Below are positions 32,599-43,572 of a DNA stretch of 64,000 nucleotides, piece by piece. The notes beneath the pieces were generated by a model that made no database searches, was not told the DNA's origin, and was given only the letters and a program-made list of their open reading frames with translations. How positions within the stretch are numbered: the first letter of the stretch is position 1; each line of letters opens with the position of its first letter. The DNA is from Prorocentrum cordatum (Eukaryota > Sar > Dinophyceae > Prorocentrales > Prorocentraceae), in assembly GCA_963575745.1 (NCBI GenBank), contig CAUYUJ010015723.1, positions 252,271-316,270 on the forward strand. Direction: 5' to 3'. Made by a program: the position numbers and the translations under genes.

Positions 32599-33509
32599 TC
32601 AATCTGGAACGTTCTGCCATCCAACGAGGTCGCCCAGAAAAACAGGGACCTCCACGCAGCGCCGCAGCGACCCCTCGGCGCTGCGAGGAGGGGAACACCC
32701 GTGCGCAGGCGCGCGCCCCACGGCCGCTCTGAACGGCCGCTCCCACGTCGCGCGCGGCATGAAGGAGCTGGCCGCGCTTCCGAGCGTTGGCCGCGGCCCG
32801 CGATCGCGCCCCCGCGCGAATTTGTGACCGCCCACACGTACCGGGCCGGACGAGAGGGTGGGGTAGGGAAAGGGCGGGGTACGAAATCTGTTGCATGCAG
32901 TTGGCTTCCGCTCCGCCGCCGCCGGGCCCATTCCTCCATGCATGGGCGCCTCCCGGCGCCAGGAGGCGCCAGAAAAACCAGTTACGTGAGTTGATTCTCG
33001 ACCCTGACCTCTGCTACCCTACCCTTCTCGTCCCCTCCCGAAAGTACCCCCTGACGCCTCCGAGGCCCAGGGAGCGTGATGGGCCAACCTCATCTTCTGG
33101 TGCGCTCCCAGGGCCCCCCCCCGTCCGCGCGCACGCCTTGGTCCCATGGTTCGCTGACCCCCCTCTTCCTCGTACAGTCGGGGGCTGATCAGTAGGTCGA
33201 CCCTGCCGAATCGAGGGTACCCCCTCGTTCCCCGTATTTCGCGACCCATGCCTTCTATACGCTCCTGTGGCAGCCAGGCCCTCGGAAGGGCCTCGTGCCC
33301 TCTCGCGTGCCCTCTCCGACCGATCCCGACGGCAAGGCCCCTCCTCGGCGCACCCGGCCCGAGGTCGACCTCCTCCTGGGCGTGGTGGCGCCCCTCGGCC
33401 TCGGCCCGCGGGGGAGGGCAGGGGGCGGCATCCCCCCGCCCCTCGCCCCGGGGTGCCACCCCCGTGGCTTCCCGGGAGGCCCAGTTGGCGAGCTCCAGAG
33501 CTCGAGGGG
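32599..33509. other. Unclassified GC-rich DNA
   Basis: No repeat family or credible gene. The 280-codon frame starting at 33248 crosses two unrelated inverted-repeat elements and is therefore rejected. Confidence 0.4.
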
Positions 33510-33666
33510 ATCGAGGAGGAGATCGACTAGAGAAGTGGTGTACTTCAAGCTTGTTTCTTGCGTCGAGTCTGGTAGATCTGAGGAGTATTCTATGTATATT
33601 TAGTAGATTCGGCGGGAAAATCAATTTTGGGCCAATTCCATTCTGTAGTCGATCCCCTACTCGAAG
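33510..33666. repeat. MITE-like element family 4 (MITE4), copy 1
   Basis: The left end GGAGATCGACTAGAGAAGTG and the right end TGTAGTCGATCCCCTACTCG form imperfect inverted repeats. The right half, CGGCGGGAAAATCAATTTTG, matches CGACGGGAAACAATTTTGG in the 35066-35246 copy. Confidence 0.75.
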
Positions 33667-33687
33667 GGAGGAAGGACGGTGGGAGCA

Positions 33688-33802
33688 CTCAAACCGTCGG
33701 TGCTCCGCGCGGAGTTCTTGGATCGGCGCCGGAGGCGCAGGAAGGAGGGCCCAGCGCCAGCCAAAGAAATCCTCGCGGAGCTCCGACGGTTTGTGTGTTT
33801 GC
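33688..33802. repeat. IR150 inverted-repeat element, copy 4 (short)
   Basis: Arms: CAAACCGTCGGTGCTCCGCG and the complement of CGCGGAGCTCCGACGGTTTG. Both continue into GGAGTTCTTGGAT and GGATTTCTTTGG. The centre is shorter than in other copies. Confidence 0.88.
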
Positions 33803-35065
33803 AGTTTTCCTCGCCTTCGGCGCATCCTTGCCTTTGGCGGAAAGCTGGCGGAAGGCGGCGAGCATAAAACGAAAGCGACTTCCATCAGCGGAAGTCCAGC
33901 GGGTAAAGGTGAGACGCCACCGTGTTTGTATCCAGCGTCTCGGGAGTCGCCCAGATGGCCTCCAGAGCACCAGGGTTTCCGGAGTCGCCCAGGTGGCATC
34001 CAGAACACCCCTCACGAGGCCAGGAGAGCTCCAACAGGAACCACAATGGCGCGAGATCTTGAGAACACTTTGGGCCTTGACCGCGCGTAGCAGCCTCCGA
34101 CCCCCGTGTTCCAGCGTCGTGAGGGGACAGGAGCGGCGGGCGATTTCAGCCTGGCCAGGCGGCACAAGGACGAGGAGGAGGAGGGAGGAGGAGGAGGAGG
34201 AGAGGAGGAGGAGGAGGAGGAGGAGGAGGAGGAGGGACTCGAGGCGGACGGAGATGAGAAGGAGTGCGGGAGGATGAGGGGAAGGGGAGGGAGGAGCCGG
34301 GGGAGGATAAGGAAGAGGACCCCTAGGTTGCTCCGCCGGGCCGTTTTCACGTCCAGAGGATCTCTCCAAGGGCCAGGGGCCAAGGGTACGGAAGCTTCGG
34401 GACGGAGGACGAAGAAGGACAGCACAGCGAGCCTGACAACATTGCTGGAGACGTGGCCCAGACGCCCAATCGGGGCTCAAGAGACGGGGGTCAATGCAAA
34501 CGGGGGTCAGCCAGAGCGCCGGATCTTGCAGGATCTTGCAGGGCTGGGGTTGCACTCACCCGGGCTTGACCGCAGGATCCTGCAGGGTCCTGCGGGATGT
34601 TGTCAGATCCTGAGTGGCGGGTCTGGATTGACCCAGGTCAGTAGATCCCCGACTCAAGTCCTTGTACTCACCCAGGCCGACGAGGTTGCCGCTTGTCTCC
34701 CCCGGCATAAGCGACTGTGCCGCTGCACTGTTGGCGGTAGTGCGCGCAGCTGTGCTGACCGCGAGCATCGCTGGTGCGGCGGGCGTCCAAAATATGCCAG
34801 ACGGCACACGACGGTGACGTCGGTGCCGACAGCAGTTACAACAGCCACGCGTCAGCGAGGAGGAGTGCTTGCCTAAAGTCCAGATCCCAGTCATTGCGCA
34901 GTGGCTAGACGTCGCAAATGTTAGCTGAATCGCCATAGGCAGGATTTGAGCAGGCCGTGGCAGCCAGAGGCTGGACACTGCGAAAGGGCGCCAGTACAGC
35001 TTCCCCTGGCGCTCCTTCGCAATTAGAAAGCAGAAGCTGTTTGATCCGAACCCCTCCGCCCCCCA
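33803..35065. other. Unclassified DNA with a CGGAAG repeat and (GGA)n
   Basis: Bases 33815-33905 resemble the CGGAAGCTGGCGGAAG repeat. Bases 34170-34235 are (GGA)n. Bases 34515-34600 repeat GGATC(T/C)TGCAGG. Bases 34640-35065 are unclassified and contain no supported gene. Confidence 0.5.
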
Positions 35066-35246
35066 CTTCTCGAGTAGGGGATCGACTACAGAATTGATCT
35101 GCCAAACAAATAGTTTTCTAGTAGAACCCATGAGAAAAATACGTAGTACAGTCAGTCGATCGACGGAGAATGCTTGGCATGTTTCGTATATTCGACGGGA
35201 AACAATTTTGGGGTAGATCGATTATGTAGTCGATCCCCTGCTCGAA
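35066..35246. repeat. MITE4, copy 2
   Basis: About 180 bp. The left end is CTCGAGTAGGGGATCGACTA and the complement of the right end is GTTCGAGCAGGGGATCGACT. Both continue ACA(G/T)AAT(T/C)GATCT. AT-rich core. Confidence 0.88.
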
Positions 35247-35279
35247 CTTTCAAAGTGGTCTGCTTCAAACCCACACCTG

Positions 35280-35330
35280 CCCATCCCTTCGAAAGGGATG
35301 TGGGTTTCAACACCCATGGCGGTGGAAGGG
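35280..35330. repeat. Hairpin flanking the telomere-like block
   Basis: AAACCCACACCTGCCCATCC is followed by CTTCGAAAGGGATGTGGGTT, a strong stem-loop. A GTGGGTTTAAACCCC motif lies on the other side of the block at 36114. Confidence 0.55.
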
Positions 35331-35429
35331 CGGGGGGGAGGGGTCGCGCCCTGGCGCATGGTGTTGCTAGGCGTCCTGTGTTAGCCGACATCAGGATGTT
35401 TGGGTTCGGGTGGTATGTGTCGTTGCTCG

Positions 35430-36035
35430 GGTTAGAGCAAGGGCGTTAGAGTGAGGTTGTTACGGTTAAGGTTAGGGCGTTAGCGTCAGGGTTGGGGTTA
35501 TAGGGTATAGGGGCTAGGGTTAGGGTGCTAGCGCTAGGGCGTTAGGGTTATGGTGTTAGGATTCGGGCCTTAGGTTTAGCGTCAGAGTGCCAGTGTTAGA
35601 TTTCGGGCGCTAGGGTTAGAGTCTTTGGGCGCTAAATTTTGGAGTAGTGTTTACGGCTAGGGTTCTAGGGTTAGGGTGCTAGGGCTAGTGTGTTAGCGTT
35701 AGGGTAGTAACGAAAGAGTGTTACTGTCAGGTTTGGGGCGTCTGAGTTACGGTGAATGCTTAGGGTTGGGGTGTGAGGGTTTCGGCGTCAGGGTTAGGGT
35801 ATTCAGGTGTTAGCGTGATGGTGCTAGGGTGCCAGGGTCAGGGTGCTAGGGTGTGAGGATTCGGGTCAGTGCTTAGGGTCAGGATGTTAGGACTAGGATG
35901 CTAGGGTAAGGGTGTTAGGGCTAGGGTGTTCGGACAAGGGTTAGGATGTTAGGATGAGCTTTGGGGTGTAAGGGTGAGGGCGATAGCGTTAGGATTCTTG
36001 GGTTCTTGGGTTAGGGTCATGGTGGTAGGGTTGGA
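35430..36035 (+). repeat. Degenerate telomere-like satellite (G-rich strand shown)
   Basis: About 600 bp of GTTAGGGTTAGGGTGCTAGGG-like units, heavily diverged and opposite in orientation to the 21236-27775 block. No gene. Confidence 0.9.
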
Positions 36036-36690
36036 GCTAGGTCAGCGGAGCAAGAGGGGGGTGCAGCCCACCCAAGCCTCCCTTTTGGGGCAAAGGGGAT
36101 GGGGGGGGAGAGAGGTGGGTTTAAACCCCTGCCCCAAAGGGCAACCAGTGGCGCGCCTTCGGACATCATTGTCAAAGCCTTGGAATAACGACCACTTGGG
36201 TTTCACTCGAGTTTCCGTGTGCCCTGCATCGGATGGTCGAAGACGCCTAGGGCGAATCACCGCCGCCCACTGCCTTCTGGAAACGCCTGTGTTGTGAAAT
36301 GTAAACGAAGGCGCAGCCATGCTTGTGGACTGCGTGATCCCCCTGCGCTCTGGGAAACCACTGGGGGAACACTGGGGCGGGGTCATCGTGGCGCTCTCGG
36401 GGGGCTCTTTTCGGGCCGTTGGGGCATTCTTGGAGGCCGCTTGGGGCTCACGTGGGCCACCCTGTAGCTGTCTTGGGTCGTCTTAGGGTGCTCAAGGCCG
36501 TCTGGCGCCTTCGGAGGCTGTCTTGGGGGCCTGTCTGGACCCTCTTTGGGACCTCTTGGGGCTTTCCCGAAACATCGAATGGTGCGAGGGGCCTCAGTTC
36601 GTTTCAGCAAGGCGGCTCCTGCTTCTGGATTGCTGAAAAGGTGCCGCCCATGCCATGCCGGGCCTGGCCTCCCGAATGCGAAAGGATTGC
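36036..36690. repeat. G-rich minisatellite with shared left module
   Basis: Bases 36228-36290 (TCGAAGACGCCTAGGGCGAA, TCACCGCCGCCCACTGCCTT) recur at 38186-38245 and 39065-39125, each time 65-135 bp upstream of a GGCCTCTTGGG minisatellite (here 36385-36580). This looks like a variant of the G-rich element with a different left end. Confidence 0.7.
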
Positions 36691-37320
36691 AGCCCGCGTG
36701 CCGTGCCGTGCCGTGCCCGCGTGCCGTGCCCGCGTGCCGTGCTGTGTACCGCCCGTGCGTGCCGTGCCGTGCTTAGCCTCGGGTCAGGAGCGGCAGGGGT
36801 GCCGCCCGCGTGCCGGGCGGTGTGCGCGTGCCGTGCCGACCGTGCCGTGCCCATGTAGCGTCGGGGATGCGGGCAAGGTGCCGCCGCCCGCGTGCTGGGC
36901 AGTGGCGTGCCCGCGTGCCGCGTTGCGTCGTGCAGCGTCTGGAGCGCTAAACTCTGCCCGCATGCCGTGCCGTGCCCGCGTGCCGTGCCATGTCATGGTC
37001 ATGTTCTGGACTGCGAAGCAGGTGCCGCTTGCGTGCCGTGAAGTGCCCGCGCGCCGTGCGTGCTGTGCCATGCCGTGCCCAGGTCCTGGGATGCGAAGGA
37101 GCTGATGCCCGCGTGCCGTGCCATGCCGTGCTTGGCAGCTGTGCTGCGAAGGAGGTGTCGCCCGCGCGCCGTGCCGTGTGAGGTGCCGTGCCCGCGTGCC
37201 GTGTCGTGCCGTGCTTGGTTTCTGGAATGCCAAGTGGTGCCGCCCGCGGGCCGTGCCGGGCCCAGCTGCTGGAATGCGGAACAGGTGCCGCCCGCGTGTC
37301 GTGCGGTGCCAATCTCGTTT
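36690..37320 (+). repeat. (CGTGCC)n minisatellite
   Basis: GTGCCGTGCCCGCGTGCC repeats arranged in longer ~80-130-bp units, each containing GGTGCCGCCCGCGTG. All long frames here are artefacts rich in Cys/Arg/Pro or His/Thr/Arg. Confidence 0.9.
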
Positions 37321-38185
37321 CGTTGGCCCCGCACGGGGCCTCTCGGGGGTCTCTCGGGGGCCGTCGTGGGGCAATCCCGGGAGCAGCTTGGGCCGCACTG
37401 GACGCTGGTGGGAGCGAAAACACGCGACAACCATGTAGGCCAAAATCGGATTCAGGCATGTTGGACTCTTAGGCCAGCTCCAAGGCGGACCAAGAGGCCC
37501 CCCATCCGGGTTCCAGGACGATCCTTGGAACCAGCTTGTGTACCACATAGTATTGAACCACATGGATTGTTTCCCACATTGCACCACATCAAACGCACAC
37601 CAGCATCGCAAGAACTCAGACTGGTGGGGCCCGCCCTGGCCAAGGGTTGCGCAAGGGCAGCGCATCTGGTCAGACTCGTTATGTGCGGCCCTCCCTGTGA
37701 GACACCACGGCACGATGTAGGACCACTCCGAGTCTCGTTCCCGATTCAGCCTACGGATCCGACCGAGATCTCAGTGTCGTAGAAAGGTCAGCGCTAGTTT
37801 TACTTGTTGGCCATGAAATTGAGAACTACACATGGGGTGCATAGAGGTTAGCAAACACGATCGACGCAACTCATATGGTTCAAATGGCATGTCGCAGATT
37901 GCATGTACGCACAAAGGGGGTATCGCAAAGAAGGCGGAAGGCAATTCGATCATTGCATTCAACGGTGGCGGCATGTCCCGATGTGTGCCCGGCATCAGGA
38001 CGAGTCAAAGATGGAGATCACGTTCGAGGATGCGCAATATTTTCCACGTTGGATTCAGTCGTTTGAGCGACGTGCCGCTTATCAATTGCGACATACTGTA
38101 CGTCAGAATTTGTCACGTCTGTCCGACGATGTTACATAGGAAGTTAGTTGTTGATTGAGGATTGCAAGCCAAGCCCTTGAGACAT
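37320..38185. other. AT-richer unclassified DNA
   Basis: Bases 37320-37430 are GLE-like (GGCCTCTCGGGGGTCTC). Bases 37430-38160 are not repetitive and have balanced composition. Three overlapping plus-strand frames of 63-108 codons end together near 38060-38158, but no motif is recognised. It could be a decayed transposon or gene. Confidence 0.35.
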
Positions 38186-38935
38186 GCAGGCGATTAGGGC
38201 ACGCCTACGGTGAATCACCGCCGCCCCCTGCCTTTTTTGGGAAGCGCCTCCGTCGCCAAACGTTGGGTGAGAGCTTGGCCAAGCTATCGGACGAGGAGGA
38301 GTAGATGGCCTATTGGGAGCTTCTTGAGTCACTCTTGGGGCCTCCTGGGAGCCTCCTAGGGACATCTTAGAGGCCTCTGGGGAACCTCCTTGGGCCTCTT
38401 CGGAGACGTAGGGGCTTTGGGGGGGCGTCGTTGGCCGTCTTATGCCTTTCCTGGCCAGTCTGACGCCGTCGGAAGCCGCCTTGGGGCCTCTGTGAACCGA
38501 CTTGGGGCCCTCTTGGAAGCTATATTGAGCTTCTTGGAGGCCTCTTGGGCCGTTTTGGCGGCCGCCCTGGGGGCCGCTCGGGCCGTCGTGGGGCCATCTT
38601 GGAGGCATGTTGGTCGATCTTTGGGGCCTCTTGGGCCGTCTTGGGCAGTCGGAAGGCCGAACAGAAGCAAATGCCCCAATCTTTTAAATACCTCAGGAAA
38701 CTCAATTGTTTGGGCTCTTCGGGCCTTCAGGAGGAAACTTGGAGGCCTCTTGGCCTTCTTGGAGGCCTCTTGGGGGCCATCTTGGGGGCCATCTTGGAAC
38801 GTCGTGCACCGTCGTGAGGCCATCTTGGAAGCATCTCGGCCCGTCTGGGAGGCATCTTGGGCCATCTTAGATTATGTCGGGGCCATGGTAGCCGTCTTAG
38901 AGGCCATCTTGGGGCGATCTTAGGGGGGGGATGCC
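38186..38935. repeat. G-rich minisatellite element with left module and AT core
   Basis: Left module 38186-38245, GGCCTCTTGGG minisatellite 38320-38930. AT-rich core at 38660-38710, preceded by GCAGTCGGAAGGCCGAA, similar to CGGGCGTTGGAAAGCGGAAA at 11700. Confidence 0.75.
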
Positions 38936-39320
38936 AATGGCGAACGAGATTGGCAAGGCTTTCCGCGCTGCTGGAGGGATCGATCAAAGGTCCATTGGGA
39001 GGTCTGTAGAAAAGAACCAAATCACCAATACATCCAGCACGCCGTGCACCCCTGTGGCAAGCCAAGGGGGGGCGGCGGATCGAAGACGCCTACGGCGAGT
39101 CACCGCCGTCCCCTGCCTTTTAGGATGGCAGTCTTAGGCCGTCATTGTGGCCTCTTGGGTCGTGTTGTTGCCCTTTCAGGGGCATCGTGGGCCGTCTCAG
39201 GGGCCATTGTGGGTGCCTCTTGGGCCGTCGTGGAGCGCTGGACGTCCGAAAAGGTGAGAACGCTGAAATCCGCCAACTGCCTGAGGAAAATCCGTGAGTT
39301 TAGCTTCCCGTGGCCCTTTT
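38936..39320. repeat. G-rich minisatellite element, short copy
   Basis: Left module at 39065-39125 (TCGAAGACGCCTACGGCGAG), minisatellite 39140-39230, AT-rich core 39240-39310 with GGACGTCCGAAAAGGTGAG. Confidence 0.7.
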
Positions 39321-40265
39321 GAACTCCAGGGCCTTCAGGACATTCCAATTCGTGCCTCGCGGCACAGCGGTAATCACGGACAGCGTGTAGCCGATCAAAG
39401 TTGAAACCGTATCACGAGCCCGCGGCGTCAGAACATCAAAAGAACCTTTGCAAAGTAGGCAAGGTCCGTGCTTGCTTTGATGAGGGATCAGGAACGCGGG
39501 CGACATGTTTTCACACGAAGGAGCACTTGATGGATTGGATTCCTCGTAGCCGTTAGATTGCATGTGTATCCACGGGGTGAAAATCGTCGGGTCGCATGTC
39601 TAGACGGATGGGTAATGGAATGTAGGTCACACTGTTGGGTGGGCAGGTAGGAGCACTCAAGAGGTTTACGCCTTCCCGCCGACCCTTGACAGCAAGACGG
39701 AGCGAATCCAATCGGGGCTGCACGCATTGCCCCAGTACGACGAAGAGCATGCGGGCAACGAGGAGCGATGTGGTGCACAGTGGGGGGCTGAGGGGCAAGA
39801 CGGATAGGGAAAGTGGCAGGATGTCGGGAAGTCTATGTGACCATCGCAGTGTGGGGCTTTCCTTGGAGCATCATCGAGGAGCGTTCCGTATGTTGTGGTG
39901 TAGTGGGTCTTGGTTGGTGGTTTGGAGGGGCAGGAAGGCTTGTGCCGGCGCGAAGGAGGAAAGAGGGGATATGAGGAAGAAAAGGAGGAGGATGAGAAGG
40001 AGAAGGAGGAGGTGGAGAACCGCTACAGTTGGAGTAGTGGACATGAGGGGTTATGAGCGCATGACTTTCGAATGACCAACGTTATCCGTCCATTCTGGCA
40101 TTGTCAAGGGCAGGAGGCACCAATTAGTGAGCCAGCACAACGAGAATCACAGCGGACCCATGGGCAGGGACTAGCACCCAACTCTCTCGATCAGTGAGTC
40201 TTGGGGGATTTTGGCCCGCACACATGTGTGACAGAACATGTGGGCCTTTCTGGTGACCCTCACGA
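39321..40265. other. AT-richer unclassified DNA, possible decayed gene or element
   Basis: Non-repetitive. Three minus-strand frames of 81-96 codons lie between 39300 and 39798 in shifting phases, as expected of a frameshifted coding relic. A CLLC motif is the only feature visible in them. Bases 39960-40015 are GA-rich. No family assignment is possible by eye. Confidence 0.3.
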
Positions 40266-40480
40266 GGCCGTGTAAGGTGTTTTGAGGGTGGGGGGCTTTC
40301 AAGGCCTCCCGGGGCCACCTTGGGCGTCTCTTCGGCGGTCTTGGGGTCGTTTTGGAAGGTTAAGAGAGGCCAGCTGAAAGCGTCTAGGGCCATTTGGGGC
40401 CATCCTGGGGGCAACGTGGGTGATCTGGGGGGCCGTCTGAAGGCTTCGCCGACCCTCTCGGAGTTGTCTGGATGCGGTAA
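40266..40480. repeat. G-rich minisatellite fragment
   Basis: Degenerate GGCCTCCCGGGG/GGCCATCTTGGGG units like those of the G-rich elements, with GTCGTTTTGGAAGGTTAAGA at 40350. Confidence 0.65.
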
Positions 40481-42035
40481 GGCAAGGTGGCAAGAAACCT
40501 GCAAACAAACATTTATATGGTGAACGTTTTAGGTGTCTCATCTCCCTCTCGGGACACACGTCAGTCTTCTTAGGAGGGGGGGGGGGTCTTAGGATCTCTT
40601 GGGTTAGGTCTGAGGCCCCTTGGCCGTGCTGGATGCCTTCCGAACACGTTGTGAAGAGCTTCTTGGGCACCTTGCGGGCGTCCGAGGGTGGATTTGGAGG
40701 CTCTGAGGGCCCTGAAGGTGCGTTGAGGAGTTCGCCCCCCCCCCCCCCCCCCCCTAGAAAGAGGGGGGGAGTCATTAAACGGGGAGTGGGGGCATGGGAA
40801 AGGGGACAGCCAAACATCATCTCACACGCTGTCTTACCCTTAGTAAGCGGGGGTCGACGGATGATGTTTGCAGGTTGGGTGGATCGTAGAGCAGATGTGG
40901 GTCGTAATTGTAGGCGGGCGGGTGAAGAAATTGCGTTGCAGTTGTACGAGAAATGGTGCAAACATATGGTTTGCAGACTGGCTTCAAACATGTAGCCGCT
41001 CGGGTTCAACGGCGCTGTGCTGCGCCCGTATATGTCCAAGGGGCGAGCTGGGCGAGCTGTTTGGTGTTTTGTTCTGAACAAAGCAAGTTGCTTACATGTG
41101 TATGGGCACATACGGCATGGCGGTATCATCTGTCCGCCCTGCACATTCCATGTAAGCGCCGCTCATTCACAGCCCTGGCACCGGAGCGGGCCCCACTCGA
41201 GCTGATTTCACACGTTTCCAAGTTGGGTTTGCTGCATCCTGCCCATTTCGCACACCTCTGTCCACAATACCGCCTATGCTCGCCCGCCGATCCCCTCCCT
41301 TGCATATTTCTCGCCGAGCCCTAGCCGTGGCCTGTGGACCCTGAGCAGCCAGCATGCCAATTAGCGCAAGTCTGGCTAACATGCATTTCCCATCGGCATA
41401 ACCTGCTCTTGCAACAGGGTAGAAAATGATTTGCGAGGTATTCACCCGTCCGTTTTGAGAGAAGACACCCGGTGTGAGAGAACAGTCAAGGTTGCAAAGT
41501 TTGGATGGATATGAAGTGTGCACTGAATCTAAAACAATCGAATCTGTCAAGGATCAGGGTCCAACAGTAGTGTGTTTTGCTTCTCTTCGCGTAAGTGCGC
41601 CTGACCGCGCCACCAACCTTAACACTTCAGCGGTGAAGACAGTTGTCACATAATCCACGCATGGTTTGGACGTACAAGCAAGCATCGTTCAGTATTGCTT
41701 CAACCCTTTTGCTTAGTGCACGAGGACTTCTATCAGGTGATGACGAAGAAGACCTTCCCGTGAAGGCAGCGTAGCTCACGCGAACTGGGGCCGACTGTGG
41801 GCCGCCTTGCTGATATTTGGTGGGATAGCATGGGCAACGATGCAGCACCATCGAAGAGGTCTGGACGCGATGGGATGAATGAGCGGGCATTACAGATGGC
41901 TTCAGGGCGTCGAATCCGAATCAGGGAAAGGCAGGTGGGACGGGGTAATAAAGAGGTGCGTGCTCTTTCCCCGTCCTTCCCTCCTTCCTCCTCCTCAGAA
42001 TAGGCAGGGCAAAAGGGACAGGTAAAAAAGAGGGA
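40481..42035. other. AT-richer unclassified DNA with poly-C tract
   Basis: Bases 40735-40755 are a C run. Bases 40800-41890 are non-repetitive. Minus-strand frames at 41627-41890, 41167-41550 and 40299-41144 are arranged head-to-tail and could be fragments of one decayed element. I recognise no domain and call no gene. Confidence 0.3.
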
Positions 42036-42039
42036 GACT

Positions 42040-42160
42040 AGACAGAAGGAGAGAGAGAGAGAGAGAACAGACAGAGAAAAGAGAGACAGAGAGAGAGGGA
42101 GAGAGGGGGGGAGAGAGAGAGAGAGAGCGAGAAAGAGAGAGAGAGAGAGAACACAAGCAA
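42040..42160 (+). repeat. (GA)n microsatellite
   Basis: GAGAGA tracts with GGG and AAA interruptions. Confidence 0.93.
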
Positions 42161-42425
42161 AAAAACACGCACAGCACAGAAACTCCAACATCGACAGAAA
42201 AGAGACAGAAACACAGCATTAGTTTGCTTCGAGCGATCCCCACCGAAACCTTCGGCGTTTGATCCCGAAGATGCGCGCGCTATTTGGAACGATGTGCACG
42301 GGGCGCGGTGGTCTGGGCCAGTGCGGCGGTCGGGCCATGTCGCAAGTTGCCGTTTTCCTGAAATCAAGCGGCCCCAGAGCCCTTAACGAAAGAATCCGAA
42401 ACAAGCTCTGGGGCGAGGCAAGTTA
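42160..42425. other. Unclassified DNA
   Basis: About 265 bp without repeat or gene signal, between the GA tract and the ATGGT minisatellite. Confidence 0.4.
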
Positions 42426-43315
42426 TGGTCTGACATGTTATGCCATTGTGTGAAATGGTATGTTCTGTTCTGGTACGCTGTGTTATGGTGTGTCTGTCTT
42501 TTATTGGTTGGTATGATGTGTGGTGTTATGGTATGCCCTGTGTGCCCCCGTATGGCATTGCATGCGTTGCTATGGTGTGTCCTGTTATGTCGTGCTCTCA
42601 CATGATATGATAGCATATGCGTTGTTATGTTATGGTGTATTGACGTATAAGATCACGTTATGATATACAGTGGTATGCCGCGCTCTGCCATGGTATGATG
42701 TGTCATGGTATGAGCTGATGTGTACTGTGGTACTGGGCTACAGTGTGATATGTTCTGCCGTGGTATGATATGATTTGATATGGTCGGCCATGGTGTGTCA
42801 TAGCATGCTACGTTATGGTGTGGTGTGAGGTGCGATGTCATGAACTGTTTTGTGTGACCAAGTGTGTCGTAGCTCATGGTGTTATGCTATGCTCTGTCAT
42901 GATGTGATGTGTCATGGTATGGAGTTGTATGGAATGGTATGTGTTGCGATGCTGTATTATATGGTGGTGTGTGCTGATATTGTGCACTATGTGATGCTAT
43001 GATGTGCCATCGTGTGCTAGAATATGCCATGTTATGTTATGCATGGCCAGATATATCATAGCATGCGCCATGTTGGGATGTGATATGGTGTGTCATGTTA
43101 TGTGATGGCGTGACGTGTTTGTTTCTGAGCTGGTATGGTCAGTTATGTGTTGATGTGTTATGGTATGCTTGATGTATCATGTTATGGTATGGTGTGTACT
43201 GCGATAGCTGTGCTATGGTATGTACTGTGTCGGCATGGTGTGTTATGTTGCGATCTGGTCTGTCATGATATGGTATGATATGCTCGGACACGTTCTGTTC
43301 GGTGGTGTGGTGTTG
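42426..43315 (+). repeat. ATGGTATG/TGTTATG degenerate minisatellite
   Basis: About 890 bp of five-base-period sequence such as GGTATGATGTGTCATGGTAT, clearly lower in GC than the rest of the window. Non-coding. Confidence 0.9.
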
Positions 43316-43324
43316 TGCTGTTCT

Positions 43325-43572
43325 GTGGGGGACCTGGGGACCTGGCGGCCGCGGTATGCAGAGTGGGCGAGTCGGCGCGGGGGGGCGGGACCCTCAGGGA
43401 CATGCAGAGTGGGCGCGTCGGCGCGGGGGGCGGGACCTCCAGTGATTATCGGGAGCCTGGGGATCTGGCGGCCGCGGTATGCAGGGCGGGGGGGGAGGCG
43501 GGACCACCAGGGATTGTCGGGAGCCTGGGGATCTGGCGGCCGCGGCGTGCAGGGCGGGCGGGCTGGGAGGTC
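43325..43572 (+). repeat. GC-rich ~70-85-bp tandem repeat
   Basis: Three units contain GGGAGCCTGGGGATCTGGCG then GCCGCGGYATGCAGGG, plus one short variant unit with GCGTCGGCGCGGGGGGCGGG. Confidence 0.88.

Noticed and set aside
33248-34090. 280-codon ORF
   Set aside because: Runs through MITE4 and IR150 elements without interruption of meaning; a compositional artefact.
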